64,000 nucleotides of DNA from Bacteroidota bacterium (GTDB taxonomy: Bacteria > Bacteroidota > Bacteroidia > 2-12-FULL-35-15): positions 186,001 to 250,000 of the forward strand of contig JAQZBR010000005.1 of the NCBI GenBank assembly GCA_029237775.1. Reading direction: 5' to 3'. Below are positions 37,559 through 47,355 of the stretch, piece after piece (position 1 is the first letter of the stretch; each line of letters begins with the position of its first letter). The translations under genes and the position numbers were made by a program. The notes under the pieces are model-generated. The model was given only the letters and a program-made list of their open reading frames with translations, made no database searches and was not told where the DNA came from.

Positions 37559-38026
37559 TTAAACCTTTTCCATTTGCATTTTGACAACACCGTCTTTTTT
37601 GTCTGTTTCTAAAAACAGCATCGTGTCACTTTGTTTTACTATTCTCCAGTTCCCTGAAAGATTATTGTAAAAACTTGATTCCGGAAATTCAAGGGTTAGG
37701 CTGCTTTTCAGTCCATACACAGCTGACCACTTCCCCTTTTCCATAGCATCTTCTTCAAGCATTACGACAAGAAGGTTGTTAGAGTATAAAGCAAAAGTAT
37801 TCCGGTTATAATAATCTGTTTCCACACTGCCCGCATTATCAAAATATGTGACCTTCCAGGTTGTATTCACAAGGTCATATTTAGGTGAAACAGGTTTTGG
37901 TTTAATTGGAGTTTGCTCAGCCGGAGTCATTGGCTGAAGCGGCTTGAATTCTTCTTTACGGCACGCGAAAAAAGTAGTAGTGACTGTCAACAGTCCGAGT
38001 GCGATGTGTTTGATGTTCGTTTTCAT
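37559..38026 (-). CDS. Lipoprotein, function unknown (paralogue of the previous gene)
   Basis: A 155-residue lipoprotein with lipobox TFFAC, acylated Cys22 and the following RKEE, again a K-(D/E)2-type surface export signal. A Pro-rich linker (TPAEQTPIKPKPVSPKYD) leads to a lipocalin-like region with NTTWKVTYFD, EKGKWSAVYGLKSSLTLEFP and SGNWRIVKQSDTMLFLETD. Same organisation and cysteine position as the gene downstream, 52 nt away. A minus-strand TAACTTTG box (38056-38063) lies 30 nt upstream and may be its -7 element. Confidence 0.75.
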   Translation of the reverse strand: MKTNIKHIALGLLTVTTTFFACRKEEFKPLQPMTPAEQTPIKPKPVSPKYDLVNTTWKVTYFDNAGSVETDYYNRNTFALYSNNLLVVMLEEDAMEKGKWSAVYGLKSSLTLEFPESSFYNNLSGNWRIVKQSDTMLFLETDKKDGVVKMQMEKV

Positions 38027-38155
38027 TGGTTATGCTTTTAGTAGTTAATCTGAATCAAAGTTAGTACGGCAAAAATGGATTGAGGCCGTATTATCGACAA
38101 GCAGATTTTAAGTAGAGCCGATACAATAAAAACAAAAGCCATAAAACTAAAAACG

Positions 38156-38181
38156 AAAGCCCCCGCAAATGCGGGGGCTTT
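38156..38181 (-). terminator. Rho-independent terminator of the pyrophosphatase gene
   Basis: AAAGCCCCCGC-AAAT-GCGGGGGCTTT, an 11-bp perfect stem rich in GC, 26 nt past the stop codon of the pyrophosphatase gene and followed by T-rich sequence on the minus strand. Confidence 0.9.
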
Positions 38182-38206
38182 TACAAACCATATAAGATAA
38201 AACTAT

Positions 38207-40723
38207 TTATTCGTGATCGTGGTGCTCTTCTGTTTTTGCACCGTCTTTGCAACATTCTTTTCCATGACCTTCGGTAGCTCCGGCATGTTTAACACACATC
38301 GCTTTTTGTTCAGGGGTACAACCCATTGAATCACAATAAGCAGCACACTCTTCTTTTGTCATGCTCATGCACTTCGCCATATCACACTTGGAACCAATAT
38401 ATTTCCCATCAGCGCCATACATACTCATGCAATGTGCTTTTTCTTCAGGAGTACACCCTTTTTCATCACACATCTTAGCGCACTCTTCTTTGGTCATAGA
38501 AGCACATTTAGTCATATCGCATTTTGTTGCCATATCTCCATGACAGCACTTGTCAGTGGTTCCCATTCTGCATTCTGTACTCATTGTGCAGCTTTCTGCA
38601 TTTGCTTCGCTGTTAACTGCAATGTAGGGAGCAATTACCAAAGAAACGATTGACATCAACTTGATAAGAATGTTCATCGAAGGCCCTGAAGTATCTTTGA
38701 AAGGATCTCCAACTGTATCACCTGTCACAGAAGCCTTATGTGGTTCTGATTTTTTGTAGAACATTTCGCCATTGATAAGAACACCTTTTTCGAAAGACTT
38801 CTTTGCATTATCCCATGCACCACCTGCATTGCTCTGGAAAATTCCCATAAGCACACCGGAAACAGTAACACCTGCAAGTAAACCACCTAATACTTCCGGC
38901 CCGAAAATGAAACCAACGATAAGCGGAGTGATCAATGCGATCGCACCCGGCATCATCATTTCACGAATCGATGCTTTAGTAGAGATTGCCACACACTTTT
39001 CATATTCCGGCTTTGCTTTGTATTCCATGATTCCCGGAATTTCGCGGAACTGGCGTCTCACTTCCTGAACCATGTCCATCGCTGCTTTACCAACAGCCTG
39101 AATACAAAGTGCAGAGAAAATGAATGGGATCATACCACCCACAAATAAACCTGCAAGTACAGGCGCCTTGTAAATATCGATCGCATTGATACCTGCAATA
39201 CCTACGAATGCCGCAAATAATGCAAGAGATGTCAATGCTGCAGAAGCGATCGCGAATCCTTTTCCGGTAGCAGCAGTAGTATTACCAACTGCATCTAAAT
39301 TGTCAGTACGTTCACGAACTTCCGGAGGAAGCTGGCTCATTTCAGCAATACCACCTGCGTTATCCGCGATAGGCCCAAAAGCATCGATTGCAAGTTGCAT
39401 GGCAGTTGTCGCCATCATTCCCGCTGCTGCAATTGCTACTCCATAAAGACCGGCAAAATAATAAGAAGCCATTATACCACCTGCAAGTGTAAGGATTGGA
39501 ATAACGGTTGATTTCATCCCTACCGATAAACCACCGATGATATTGGTTGCATGACCGGTAGAAGATTGCTGAATGATAGACAATACAGGGGCTTTACCCA
39601 TCGCAGTGTAATATTCTGTGACAATACTCATGATCGCTCCAACAACAGTACCTACAACAATAGCAAGGAACACATTCAGCCTTGAAAACTCATATCCGCG
39701 TAAGCTAAGTGTTTCAGGAAGCATCCACATTACTACAAAGTAAGATGCACCAACAGTCAAAAGCATTGAAGCCCAGTTACCCATGTTAAGGGCGTTCTGA
39801 ACATTTGATTTTTCATCTTTGATACGAACGAACCAGGTACCAACGATTGAAAATACGATACCTAAACCGCAGATCACCATTGGCAATAAAATTGGCGACA
39901 TTCCATGGAAATGATCAGCTGATGCATCGATCTCCTGCCCTAACACCATTGTTGCAAGGATAGTCGCAACATAAGAACCGAAAAGATCGGCACCCATACC
40001 TGCTACGTCACCTACGTTATCACCTACGTTATCCGCAATAGTTGCCGGATTACGAACATCATCCTCAGGAATTCCTGCTTCAACCTTACCAACAAGATCA
40101 GCTCCTACGTCAGCCGCTTTAGTGTAAATACCGCCACCAACACGTGCAAATAATGCGATAGATTCAGCACCTAAAGAAAAGCCTGTTAAAACTTCGATTG
40201 CAGTTTTAACCTGATCAACCCCAAGATCTGAAAATATATTAAGGAATATTATGAATAATCCACCTAAACCTAACACAGCTAAACCTGCAACCCCAAGGCC
40301 CATAACAGTTCCACCCGTGAAAGATACTTTTAACGCTTGCGCAAGAGAAGTACGTGCAGCCTGTGTTGTACGAACGTTAGCTTTAGTAGCCACTTTCATA
40401 CCTATATAACCTGCCGTTGCTGAGAACACAGCTCCTATGATAAATGCGATACAAATGATCCAGCTTGAGTGGATCGGCTTGCCATTGATCTCATGAATAG
40501 TTCCGGAATATGCTAAAAGAGCAGCTGCAAACACAACGAAAATGCTTAATACCTTCCATTCTGCTTTCAAAAATGCCATCGCTCCATCTGCAATATAACC
40601 TGCAAGCTCCTGCATGTTTTTGTCTCCGGCATCCTGCTTGCTTACCCAAGCACTCTTAATTGCCATCACCAGCAATCCTAAAACCCCTAAAGCGGGTACT
40701 AAATAAATTACGTAATCGTTCAT
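38207..40723 (-). CDS. hppA: K+-dependent proton-translocating membrane pyrophosphatase with Cys-rich C-terminal tail
   Basis: A 838-residue membrane ion pump driven by pyrophosphate. The catalytic loop has [11 protein letters not shown] (206-215) and DNVGDNVGD (231-239). [10 protein letters not shown] (480-489) has Ala484 where K+-independent enzymes have Lys, so K+-dependence is predicted. The Na+-pump glutamate of helix 6 is absent (LFGSYV, Gly249), while helix 5 has Glu187 in LGAESIAL, the arrangement I recall for flavobacterial H+-pumping enzymes. The core ends near 706. The remaining 132 residues carry 18 cysteines in two modules plus a His-rich end (EEHHDHE). Both termini of this family face the periplasm, so the tail should too. 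Monocistronic, with its own promoter and terminator. Confidence 0.93.
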   Translation of the reverse strand: MNDYVIYLVPALGVLGLLVMAIKSAWVSKQDAGDKNMQELAGYIADGAMAFLKAEWKVLSIFVVFAAALLAYSGTIHEINGKPIHSSWIICIAFIIGAVFSATAGYIGMKVATKANVRTTQAARTSLAQALKVSFTGGTVMGLGVAGLAVLGLGGLFIIFLNIFSDLGVDQVKTAIEVLTGFSLGAESIALFARVGGGIYTKAADVGADLVGKVEAGIPEDDVRNPATIADNVGDNVGDVAGMGADLFGSYVATILATMVLGQEIDASADHFHGMSPILLPMVICGLGIVFSIVGTWFVRIKDEKSNVQNALNMGNWASMLLTVGASYFVVMWMLPETLSLRGYEFSRLNVFLAIVVGTVVGAIMSIVTEYYTAMGKAPVLSIIQQSSTGHATNIIGGLSVGMKSTVIPILTLAGGIMASYYFAGLYGVAIAAAGMMATTAMQLAIDAFGPIADNAGGIAEMSQLPPEVRERTDNLDAVGNTTAATGKGFAIASAALTSLALFAAFVGIAGINAIDIYKAPVLAGLFVGGMIPFIFSALCIQAVGKAAMDMVQEVRRQFREIPGIMEYKAKPEYEKCVAISTKASIREMMMPGAIALITPLIVGFIFGPEVLGGLLAGVTVSGVLMGIFQSNAGGAWDNAKKSFEKGVLINGEMFYKKSEPHKASVTGDTVGDPFKDTSGPSMNILIKLMSIVSLVIAPYIAVNSEANAESCTMSTECRMGTTDKCCHGDMATKCDMTKCASMTKEECAKMCDEKGCTPEEKAHCMSMYGADGKYIGSKCDMAKCMSMTKEECAAYCDSMGCTPEQKAMCVKHAGATEGHGKECCKDGAKTEEHHDHE

Positions 40724-40793
40724 AGTGTTAATTAATGGTTAATATTTAGCTTTTCATGCCTTAAAAAACGAATTGCACCGTTCAAAAGGGCTG

Positions 40794-40825
40794 CAAACTT
40801 AGGCAAATTTATCCTAAATATCAAA
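40794..40825 (-). promoter_or_regulatory. Bacteroidota-type promoter of hppA
   Basis: On the minus strand TTTG (40822-40825), a 20-nt spacer and TAAGTTTG (40794-40801) match the -33/-7 consensus. A second TAAATTTG lies at 40804-40811. The 5' leader would be about 65 nt. Confidence 0.6.
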
Positions 40826-40886
40826 ATTTAATATCACCTTGTAAATCAGCGAATTGCGAAAGAAAATACGCACAAAGTAAATGGTG

Positions 40887-43187
40887 CTAATCCAAGGCTC
40901 GTTTATTGAAAAGAATATAGCCAAAGTGAAAAAGGAGAGAAAAGGGATCTTTCTCCTTATCGTAATAATTTACGCTTAAGCACATCGGTCCTACAGGGGT
41001 ATGCCATACGATAGCTCCTGTCCCGATATAATGCTGAAGGGAAAACGGAACACCGTATTCAACTTTCAGATCTTTTGTCTTTAAGAGAACCTGGTAAGGC
41101 TGATATATATATGCTTCGGCACGGAATTCAATGTTCTTTCTGACATTCACAACAAACTTTAATCCCCCTGCAAGATATTTATGAGTGCGGTAATTTTCCA
41201 GAAACAGGGTTTTGCTGTCAGGAGTTGGTTGAAAAGCCGGTGCCGACAAAATACTGGAAGTATAATTATTGAAAAGGGTTTGTGTGGAATAAGCCCCTTC
41301 CCCGAAAACTCCTATTTTAAAAGCACCACGCCTATTAAAGTATCTTTCCCCCGTCATTTTCAAAACCACCCACTCATGGTAATTATTATACTTTGTAAGG
41401 GTATCAATTACTGTGGTTGATCCGGGTTTGTTAGTCTCAAGCCCATTAACATACCTTAGTTTTACATTCAGATACTCACCTTTGTTAGCATATTGCTTCC
41501 TGTTCAAAGAATTGATCTCATAATAGATCTGACCACTTGCCACTTTAAAATCTGTACGGTCTGCGGTATCCTTTTGTGAAAAATTCGGAGTCTGATAATA
41601 GTTGTCAGTGATTTCCGCAAGTGAGCCTCCGGTCACAATCCTTCCTTTCTTCCCGGTAGGAAACCCTGTGTTAAGCTCACCGAAAGTTTCTCTTCTGATC
41701 AGGTAGGCCGGTTTGATATCCTCGAGGAATGCATTGCTGCTTTTATAGTAATCCCATTTGCTCCAGACAAACAACGGTTCGATATAAAGAGGGGTTTTAA
41801 AAGGGAAATCCAGCCGGGTTTTAACCATCACCGAGTTATACAGCTTCCCGAAATAGGCATTGGCCATAAATCCCGCTGCGAACCGCCCCAAGTAGTTGTA
41901 TTGAACGCCCAGAAAACCTTCACTTATTGGCCTGTTTGAGAAGTTACCACCAAAATACGTTACAATGTTTCTCTCTTTTTTGATCTTTAAATATAAATCG
42001 TAAAAACCGGTACGGGGATTATACCTCGCTTTCGGATAAATACTTTTGATCTTATTATCAGAAGCAAGCCTGAAATATCCTTCCTTAATATCTTCAAAGT
42101 TCACTAGTTTGTTTTTGTGTCTCAAGACCTTTCGTGCATATTCCGATTGCTTACGGTTAAGTCCTTCGATGTAAATCTGGTCGAACACGATCTTTGGCTG
42201 TTTCTCCTTGAAATAATTCCGTTTTGCAGCTATTTCCATTGGCTCTACCCGCCTGTCGATGTAATGAAGAATAAATTCCATCTGCCTCATCGCAGCTGAG
42301 TAACCACTATCAATAATCGGCTCCACATTGTTAAAATTAAAGAGGCCTACATCGGTTTTAGGTTCTATAATAACACCTGCTTCACACTGGATGGTATAAT
42401 CCGATTTGCTTTGAAGCATGCTTTTGATCTGGGAAAAAACATCATCCTCGTTGGGAGGAGGATTGTTGCCTGTGACATTGCTGCCAATAATAAAATCGGG
42501 AAAGAAATCTTCATACATAATATTCGAAGGAAAGTTATTATATAACCCTCCGTCATACAACAGCTTTCCGTCAACAGTAATAGGTTTTATATAAAACGGG
42601 TACGACATAGATGCTCTAACCGCTTCAGCGAGATCGCCTTTACGAAACACCACAGATTTTTTCAATTCAATATCCGAAGCAACACAGCGAAAAGGGATAA
42701 ACAAACTGTCGAAATTATAATTAGCAGCCGCTGCTGCTCCACCAGCAAGCTCCATAGTGCCGAAATCCATTGCAATCGGAGATATCAGGTTGGTTGGCAA
42801 AAGCGAGGTCAGGCTCGAGTCTGAAAGCTTAAAGGAGATCCAGGATGCATTGTTATCATCGCGCTTAAAGTAATAGGCGAACTTCTGATCAACAATTCCT
42901 TCCGACCAGTTTTTAAACTGTTCGCTTTTCACCATTTCTTCAATCTGCTCAGGCGAATAACCAATTGCATAAAGGGAGCCGATCAAAGCGCCCATTGAAG
43001 TGCCTGTGATATAATCAATTGGAACGTGGTTGGCTTCAAGAGCTTTAAGGACGCCTATATGAGCTATGCCACTGGCTGCACCTCCGCTTAACACCAAACC
43101 TACTTTTTGTGCTTTTAAAGTAGAAGGTAAACTGAACTGCAAGACAGTAAGCAGGAATAAATAGAAAGTTTTTTTGAAAAAGGTCAT
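40887..43187 (-). CDS. Patatin-like phospholipase with POTRA and outer-membrane barrel (PlpD/BamA-like)
   Basis: A 766-residue type Vd-like protein. Signal peptide 1-26, then a patatin domain with oxyanion GGAASG (35-40), nucleophile Ser64 in GTSMG and catalytic Asp212 in YDGGLYNNFP. A POTRA-like segment follows (IVFDQIYIEGLNRKQSEYARKVL, from about 335) and the last ~370 residues are beta-rich strands ending in a terminal aromatic strand (LLFHFGYILF), typical of a BamA/surface-antigen barrel. The lipase domain could be exported through its own barrel or act on periplasmic lipids. A TAGCTTTG box at 43203-43210 on the minus strand is a possible -7 element. Confidence 0.9.
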   Translation of the reverse strand: MTFFKKTFYLFLLTVLQFSLPSTLKAQKVGLVLSGGAASGIAHIGVLKALEANHVPIDYITGTSMGALIGSLYAIGYSPEQIEEMVKSEQFKNWSEGIVDQKFAYYFKRDDNNASWISFKLSDSSLTSLLPTNLISPIAMDFGTMELAGGAAAAANYNFDSLFIPFRCVASDIELKKSVVFRKGDLAEAVRASMSYPFYIKPITVDGKLLYDGGLYNNFPSNIMYEDFFPDFIIGSNVTGNNPPPNEDDVFSQIKSMLQSKSDYTIQCEAGVIIEPKTDVGLFNFNNVEPIIDSGYSAAMRQMEFILHYIDRRVEPMEIAAKRNYFKEKQPKIVFDQIYIEGLNRKQSEYARKVLRHKNKLVNFEDIKEGYFRLASDNKIKSIYPKARYNPRTGFYDLYLKIKKERNIVTYFGGNFSNRPISEGFLGVQYNYLGRFAAGFMANAYFGKLYNSVMVKTRLDFPFKTPLYIEPLFVWSKWDYYKSSNAFLEDIKPAYLIRRETFGELNTGFPTGKKGRIVTGGSLAEITDNYYQTPNFSQKDTADRTDFKVASGQIYYEINSLNRKQYANKGEYLNVKLRYVNGLETNKPGSTTVIDTLTKYNNYHEWVVLKMTGERYFNRRGAFKIGVFGEGAYSTQTLFNNYTSSILSAPAFQPTPDSKTLFLENYRTHKYLAGGLKFVVNVRKNIEFRAEAYIYQPYQVLLKTKDLKVEYGVPFSLQHYIGTGAIVWHTPVGPMCLSVNYYDKEKDPFSLLFHFGYILFNKRALD

Positions 43188-43282
43188 AGCTTGTCTGCAT
43201 TACAAAGCTACTAAGAATTAGCGGAGGAAAAAAACTTTGGGAAGGGAGAAAGTTTCCTATGGATTTCCAGACTAAACCAAAA

Positions 43283-44197
43283 TTACAAATCAGATCGAAG
43301 TTCTTTCACCAGTTCAGAAAAATAGCCCGGTGCTTTTAGCAATCGTGACCCATACCAGGAAAATATCTCTCCGTCAACTATCTTTATCTTTGCATCAGGA
43401 AGCATTTCGGAGAACTCTTTTACGTGCTGTTCTTTGAATGGATATGGCTCTGATGAAAGCAGGATCACTTCAGGCTTTTTCTCAATGATCTCCGCAATAC
43501 TCACTTCAGGATATCTGGACGTCTTTTCTGTAAATACATTTTCCATCCCGCATAAATTCAGCATTTCGTTTATGAAGGTATCGTGACCGGCAACCATGTA
43601 AGGCTTACGCCAGATGAAATAGGCTGTTGTCAAGTCCGGAGTTTGGAGTCGGGTGTTCGGAGATGAAGTACTATACGTATTAACATTTGCAGATTGAACT
43701 TCCTTTTTTCCAAACTCATCATCAAACGATTTTACATCTGATTTGAAATCTGGAATTTGAAATTGCTTAAATTTATTAAAGCGCGATTCGATGTCAAGTT
43801 TCAGATTTATTGCTTCTGCGGACTTACCCGTGAGCGACCCAATCGAAACGATCATTGCCAGGGCATCTTTCAAAGTATATATATCACTCATCCAAACAGG
43901 ATACAACTTCATCAGTTCTTCGATCTGCTCTTTTTCATTCTCTTCCTTGTTTCCGATTATTAAATCCGGTTGAAGTGCTTTTATCTTATCAAAGTCATAT
44001 TTTTTTGTACCGCCCACCCTGGCTTTTGATCTGAACCATTCTTCGGGATGCACACAGAACTTTGTAATTCCAACCACTTCATCCCTCAACCCGAGATCGT
44101 AAAGTAATTCAGTTTGGGATGGCACAAGTGAGATGATCCGTTTTGGCGGAAAAGGAATTTCAATTTTACGTTTTAACTGATCAATGAATGCAGGCAT
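43283..44197 (-). CDS. BtuF-like helical-backbone metal receptor with internal insertion
   Basis: A 304-residue class III substrate-binding-protein fold, related to cobalamin/iron-siderophore receptors: RIISLVPSQTELLYDLGLRDEVVGIT, VGGTKKYDFDKIKALQPDLIIG, a long backbone helix near 108-145, and the second lobe from TAYFIWRKPYMVAGHDTFINEML. No signal peptide or lipobox is seen, so it may be cytoplasmic or the true N-terminus may be longer. Residues ~146-189 (IPDFKSDVKSF ... NTRLQTPDLT) interrupt the join between helix and second lobe and are encoded by repeat-like DNA (43634-43770) resembling intergenic repeats elsewhere here. Ligand unknown. Confidence 0.82.
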   Translation of the reverse strand: MPAFIDQLKRKIEIPFPPKRIISLVPSQTELLYDLGLRDEVVGITKFCVHPEEWFRSKARVGGTKKYDFDKIKALQPDLIIGNKEENEKEQIEELMKLYPVWMSDIYTLKDALAMIVSIGSLTGKSAEAINLKLDIESRFNKFKQFQIPDFKSDVKSFDDEFGKKEVQSANVNTYSTSSPNTRLQTPDLTTAYFIWRKPYMVAGHDTFINEMLNLCGMENVFTEKTSRYPEVSIAEIIEKKPEVILLSSEPYPFKEQHVKEFSEMLPDAKIKIVDGEIFSWYGSRLLKAPGYFSELVKELRSDL

Positions 44198-44341
44198 GTA
44201 GAGAATTAAGAAGTCCGAAGATACATTGTTTAAAACTAAAAAAAATATTTAGCCGTGCCTAGATGAACATTTCGAGGCATGTTAATTTATCAGAATATAG
44301 AGCAATAATTTTTATCAATTAATTAAACCAAAACATAAAAA

Positions 44342-44569
44342 ATGGAACAACTTATCAAAATGGTAACAGAAAAAGCCGGTATTTCAGAAGCTCAGGCAAA
44401 AAAAGCAGTAGATGCGGTAGTAAATTTTTTAAAAGATAAAATGCCAGCCGGAGTAGGATCGCAGGTGGAATCTTTTGTGAAAGGATCAGGAACTACAGGT
44501 GCCTCGGGGACTCTGGATAGCATTAAAAACGGCATCTCCGGAAAATTGGGCGGTGTAGCCGGATTGTAG
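44342..44569 (+). CDS. Small helical protein, function unknown
   Basis: A 75-residue protein. The first half is helical and amphipathic (KMVTEKAGISEAQAKKAVDAVVNFLKDKMP), the second is Gly/Ser/Thr-rich (GSGTTGASGTLDSIKNGISGKLGGVAGL). It resembles short DUF2267/DUF937-like proteins found in many bacteria, but the match is weak. It stands alone between convergent and divergent neighbours with a 144-bp upstream region, and a leader without any ribosome-binding sequence beyond A-rich DNA, as usual in Bacteroidota. Confidence 0.72.
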   Translation: MEQLIKMVTEKAGISEAQAKKAVDAVVNFLKDKMPAGVGSQVESFVKGSGTTGASGTLDSIKNGISGKLGGVAGL

Positions 44570-44647
44570 GTTAGTCATTCGGGATTAGTTAAATGGTATA
44601 TTAGGCTTAGCCCAATTTACTGTTTAACCAATCCCTATTTAATATGA

Positions 44648-46024
44648 CTATTTAGTCAACGCATTTATCACATCATGTCTTGTGATAATGTATGTTTTAT
44701 CCAGCTTAAAATCTTTTACAAGAACTGCCGGGTTGTTATCAGTGATCATCGCTGATAAGGAATCCACCGGTGAAGAAATATCCACGAATGGGAATGCGGG
44801 CTGCATGATGGTTTCCACCATGTGACTCTTTATTTCAGGGTTAGCGACTATCTTAGCATACATCAGACTCTCATTCAAGGATCCGATGAATCGACCGCCA
44901 TTGGTAACAGGAACCTGGGAGATATTCATCTTGTTCATCAATTTTACCGCATTGCCTATTGTGTCGTTGCTTTCAACTGTGATAAGCTTGCCGTTGGTAT
45001 TGTTATTAACAAGGTCTTTTGCGACCAAACCTTTTTTATCGAAGAATCCTTTTTCCAGCATCCACTCGTCATTGAACATTTTTCCAAGGTAGCGTGTCCC
45101 GTGATCATGAAAAATAACAACAACAACATCTCCTTCTTTCAATTCATCCTTCAGCTGAAGCAAACCTGCAATTGCGGAACCTGCGGAATTTCCCGCAAAG
45201 ATCCCTTCCATTTTCGTGATCTTCGGGGTCATCATAGCTGCATCCTTATCGGTCACTTTTTCGAAACGATCGATCACGCTGAAATCAACATTAGCAGGTA
45301 AAAAATCCTCACCGATCCCTTCCGTTATGTATGGGTAAATTTCATTCTTATCAAAGATCCCTGTCTCTTTGTATTTTTTAAATACCGATCCGTATGTATC
45401 AATTCCCCACACTTTAATGTTTGGGTTTTTCTCTTTCAGGTATTTCCCTGTTCCTGTTATGGTTCCTCCGGTACCAACACCAACAACCAAATGAGTGATC
45501 TTGCCTTCTGTCTGCTCCCAGATCTCCGGGCCTGTCTGTTCATAATGCGCCTGCATATTGCTCAGATTATCATACTGATTGGGCTTCCATGCATTCGGCA
45601 CTTCATTCACCAAACGAGATGAAACAGAATAATATGAACGTGGATCTTCAGGATCAACATCGGTCGGACAAACGATCACATCCGCTCCGAAAGCGCGTAA
45701 GGCGTCAACCTTTTCCTTTGATTGTTTATCTGTTGTTGTGAAGATACATTTGTATCCTTTAATAATTGCTGCGATCGCCAGGCCCATTCCGGTATTTCCG
45801 CTGGTACCTTCAATGATAGTTCCGCCCGGCTTTAATCTTCCGTCTTTCTCAGCATCCTCGATCATCTTCAAAGCCATACGGTCTTTGATAGAGTTACCGG
45901 GATTAAAGGTTTCCACTTTCGCGTAAACTGTTGCTTTTACGTCTTTTGTAACATTATTAAGTCGAACCAAAGGAGTATTTCCAATTGTTTCCAATATGTT
46001 GTTGCACGCTTTTCTGAAGGCCAT
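44648..46024 (-). CDS. Cystathionine beta-synthase-type PLP enzyme with CBS domains
   Basis: A 458-residue pyridoxal-phosphate enzyme of transsulfuration. The fold-type II domain has Lys47 in NPGNSIKDRMA (PLP Schiff base), the phosphate/substrate loop GTSGNTGMG at 73-81, and GVGTGGTITGTGKYLKE. GIFAGNSAGSAI follows at about 280. Two CBS motifs fill the last ~120 residues (ITVESNDTIGNAVKLMNKMNISQVPVTNGGRFIGSLNE; MQPAFPFVDISSPVDSLSAMI), as in eukaryotic-type CBS. It could work as cystathionine beta-synthase or O-acetylserine-using cysteine synthase; the CBS pair favours the former. Confidence 0.92.
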   Translation of the reverse strand: MAFRKACNNILETIGNTPLVRLNNVTKDVKATVYAKVETFNPGNSIKDRMALKMIEDAEKDGRLKPGGTIIEGTSGNTGMGLAIAAIIKGYKCIFTTTDKQSKEKVDALRAFGADVIVCPTDVDPEDPRSYYSVSSRLVNEVPNAWKPNQYDNLSNMQAHYEQTGPEIWEQTEGKITHLVVGVGTGGTITGTGKYLKEKNPNIKVWGIDTYGSVFKKYKETGIFDKNEIYPYITEGIGEDFLPANVDFSVIDRFEKVTDKDAAMMTPKITKMEGIFAGNSAGSAIAGLLQLKDELKEGDVVVVIFHDHGTRYLGKMFNDEWMLEKGFFDKKGLVAKDLVNNNTNGKLITVESNDTIGNAVKLMNKMNISQVPVTNGGRFIGSLNESLMYAKIVANPEIKSHMVETIMQPAFPFVDISSPVDSLSAMITDNNPAVLVKDFKLDKTYIITRHDVINALTK

Positions 46025-46104
46025 GATGTTTTCTGTGTGTAATTTGAGGCTGCGAAAATACGAAAAATATGGCAGGCAAATCAGAAAGGATATCAGAATC
46101 AGGA

Positions 46105-47355
46105 TCAGCTAAACCGTATCGCTTTCACAGGAGTGATCTTAGAAACGATAAAGCTTGGGATAAGGAGCATCAGGAGACAGGAAACGAGGCTTCCGGCATT
46201 GAGCAAAAGTATATTTAAAAGGTCCAGGCGGACTGGGATGACGGACACATAATAATTTTTAGGATCAAGTGTGAACCAGCCAAACTTTTGCTGACAAAGT
46301 GCAATCCCGATTCCGAGAATATTTCCCCAAAGCAATCCTTTACCGATGAGGTAAAATGCATTGTATAAAAAGATCTTCTGAATACTTCCGTTTCTTGCAC
46401 CCAGCGCTTTTAAGATCCCGATCATGTTTGTTCTTTCAAGAATGAGGATAAGAAGCGCGGAGATCATGTTTATTCCCCCGACAAGCAGCATTAAGGTTAT
46501 TACTATGATCGCATTCACATCCGTGAGATCCAGCCAGGAAAAAACAGAAGGGTTTGTTTCTTTGATCGTCTGCGCGATGAATCCTTGCCCCACAATTACA
46601 TTCACCTCATCTCCCACTTCATCGATCTTTCTATAATCATTGATAGCGATCTCATATCCACCCACCTGATCATCATCCCAGTAATTTAATTTCCTGATCT
46701 GTCCGATATCAACGAGCACCAATCTCTTATCAATGTCTTCGTAACCCGAATCATATATTCCCGAAATGAAAAACGTTTTTACTCTTTGTTCATAGGTGAC
46801 ATTTTCAAGGCTATCGGATCTTCTGGTAAGAAAATAAATGATCATTTTATCATCCACCTTCAGCTCGAGTCTATCGGCAAGGATCTTTGAGATCACAATA
46901 CTTTTAGTGAGACCGGTGTCGCTGACAGAAAATATTTTTCCTTGGATTAAACTTTTACTAATGAAGTTCCAATCATAATCAGCACCTATTCCCTTCAGCA
47001 TCACACCTTCATTATCATTCTTTGTTTTTATGATCCCGCTTTTGGTTGCGTACGTTTGCACATGGCTGATCTCGCGGATGCTCTTCAGATCATCAACAAA
47101 ATCTTCATGATCGAGGATTGGCTGAGGTTCATCACTGACGTTATTATCATAATTTGTGATGGTGATGTGTGATCCGAAACCTATTAATTTATTCCTGATC
47201 TCAGCCTGAAAACCGGTAACTACAGAAACAGTAAGGATCATCAAAGCAATGCCCAGCGCGATGCCGATTACAGACACTTTCATTATCGGGCGCGATAGTT
47301 GATTACGGTCAGATCCGAAAATGATACGCTTTGCTATGAAAGTTTCGATGCCCAA
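46105..47355 (-). CDS. LolC/LolE-type FtsX-like ABC transporter permease
   Basis: A 416-residue permease of the lipoprotein-releasing family. It has one N-terminal helix (about 26-48, VSVIGIALGIALMILTVSVVTGFQ), a large periplasmic domain (about 50-270) and three C-terminal helices. The segment ILERTNMIGILKALGARNGSIQKIFLYNAFYLIGKGLLWG is the FtsX-family coupling region. The length and topology match LolC/E, which move lipoproteins from the inner membrane to LolA. The matching ATPase (LolD) is not in the window. Upstream is a 300-bp AT-rich spacer. Confidence 0.88.
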   Translation of the reverse strand: MGIETFIAKRIIFGSDRNQLSRPIMKVSVIGIALGIALMILTVSVVTGFQAEIRNKLIGFGSHITITNYDNNVSDEPQPILDHEDFVDDLKSIREISHVQTYATKSGIIKTKNDNEGVMLKGIGADYDWNFISKSLIQGKIFSVSDTGLTKSIVISKILADRLELKVDDKMIIYFLTRRSDSLENVTYEQRVKTFFISGIYDSGYEDIDKRLVLVDIGQIRKLNYWDDDQVGGYEIAINDYRKIDEVGDEVNVIVGQGFIAQTIKETNPSVFSWLDLTDVNAIIVITLMLLVGGINMISALLILILERTNMIGILKALGARNGSIQKIFLYNAFYLIGKGLLWGNILGIGIALCQQKFGWFTLDPKNYYVSVIPVRLDLLNILLLNAGSLVSCLLMLLIPSFIVSKITPVKAIRFS

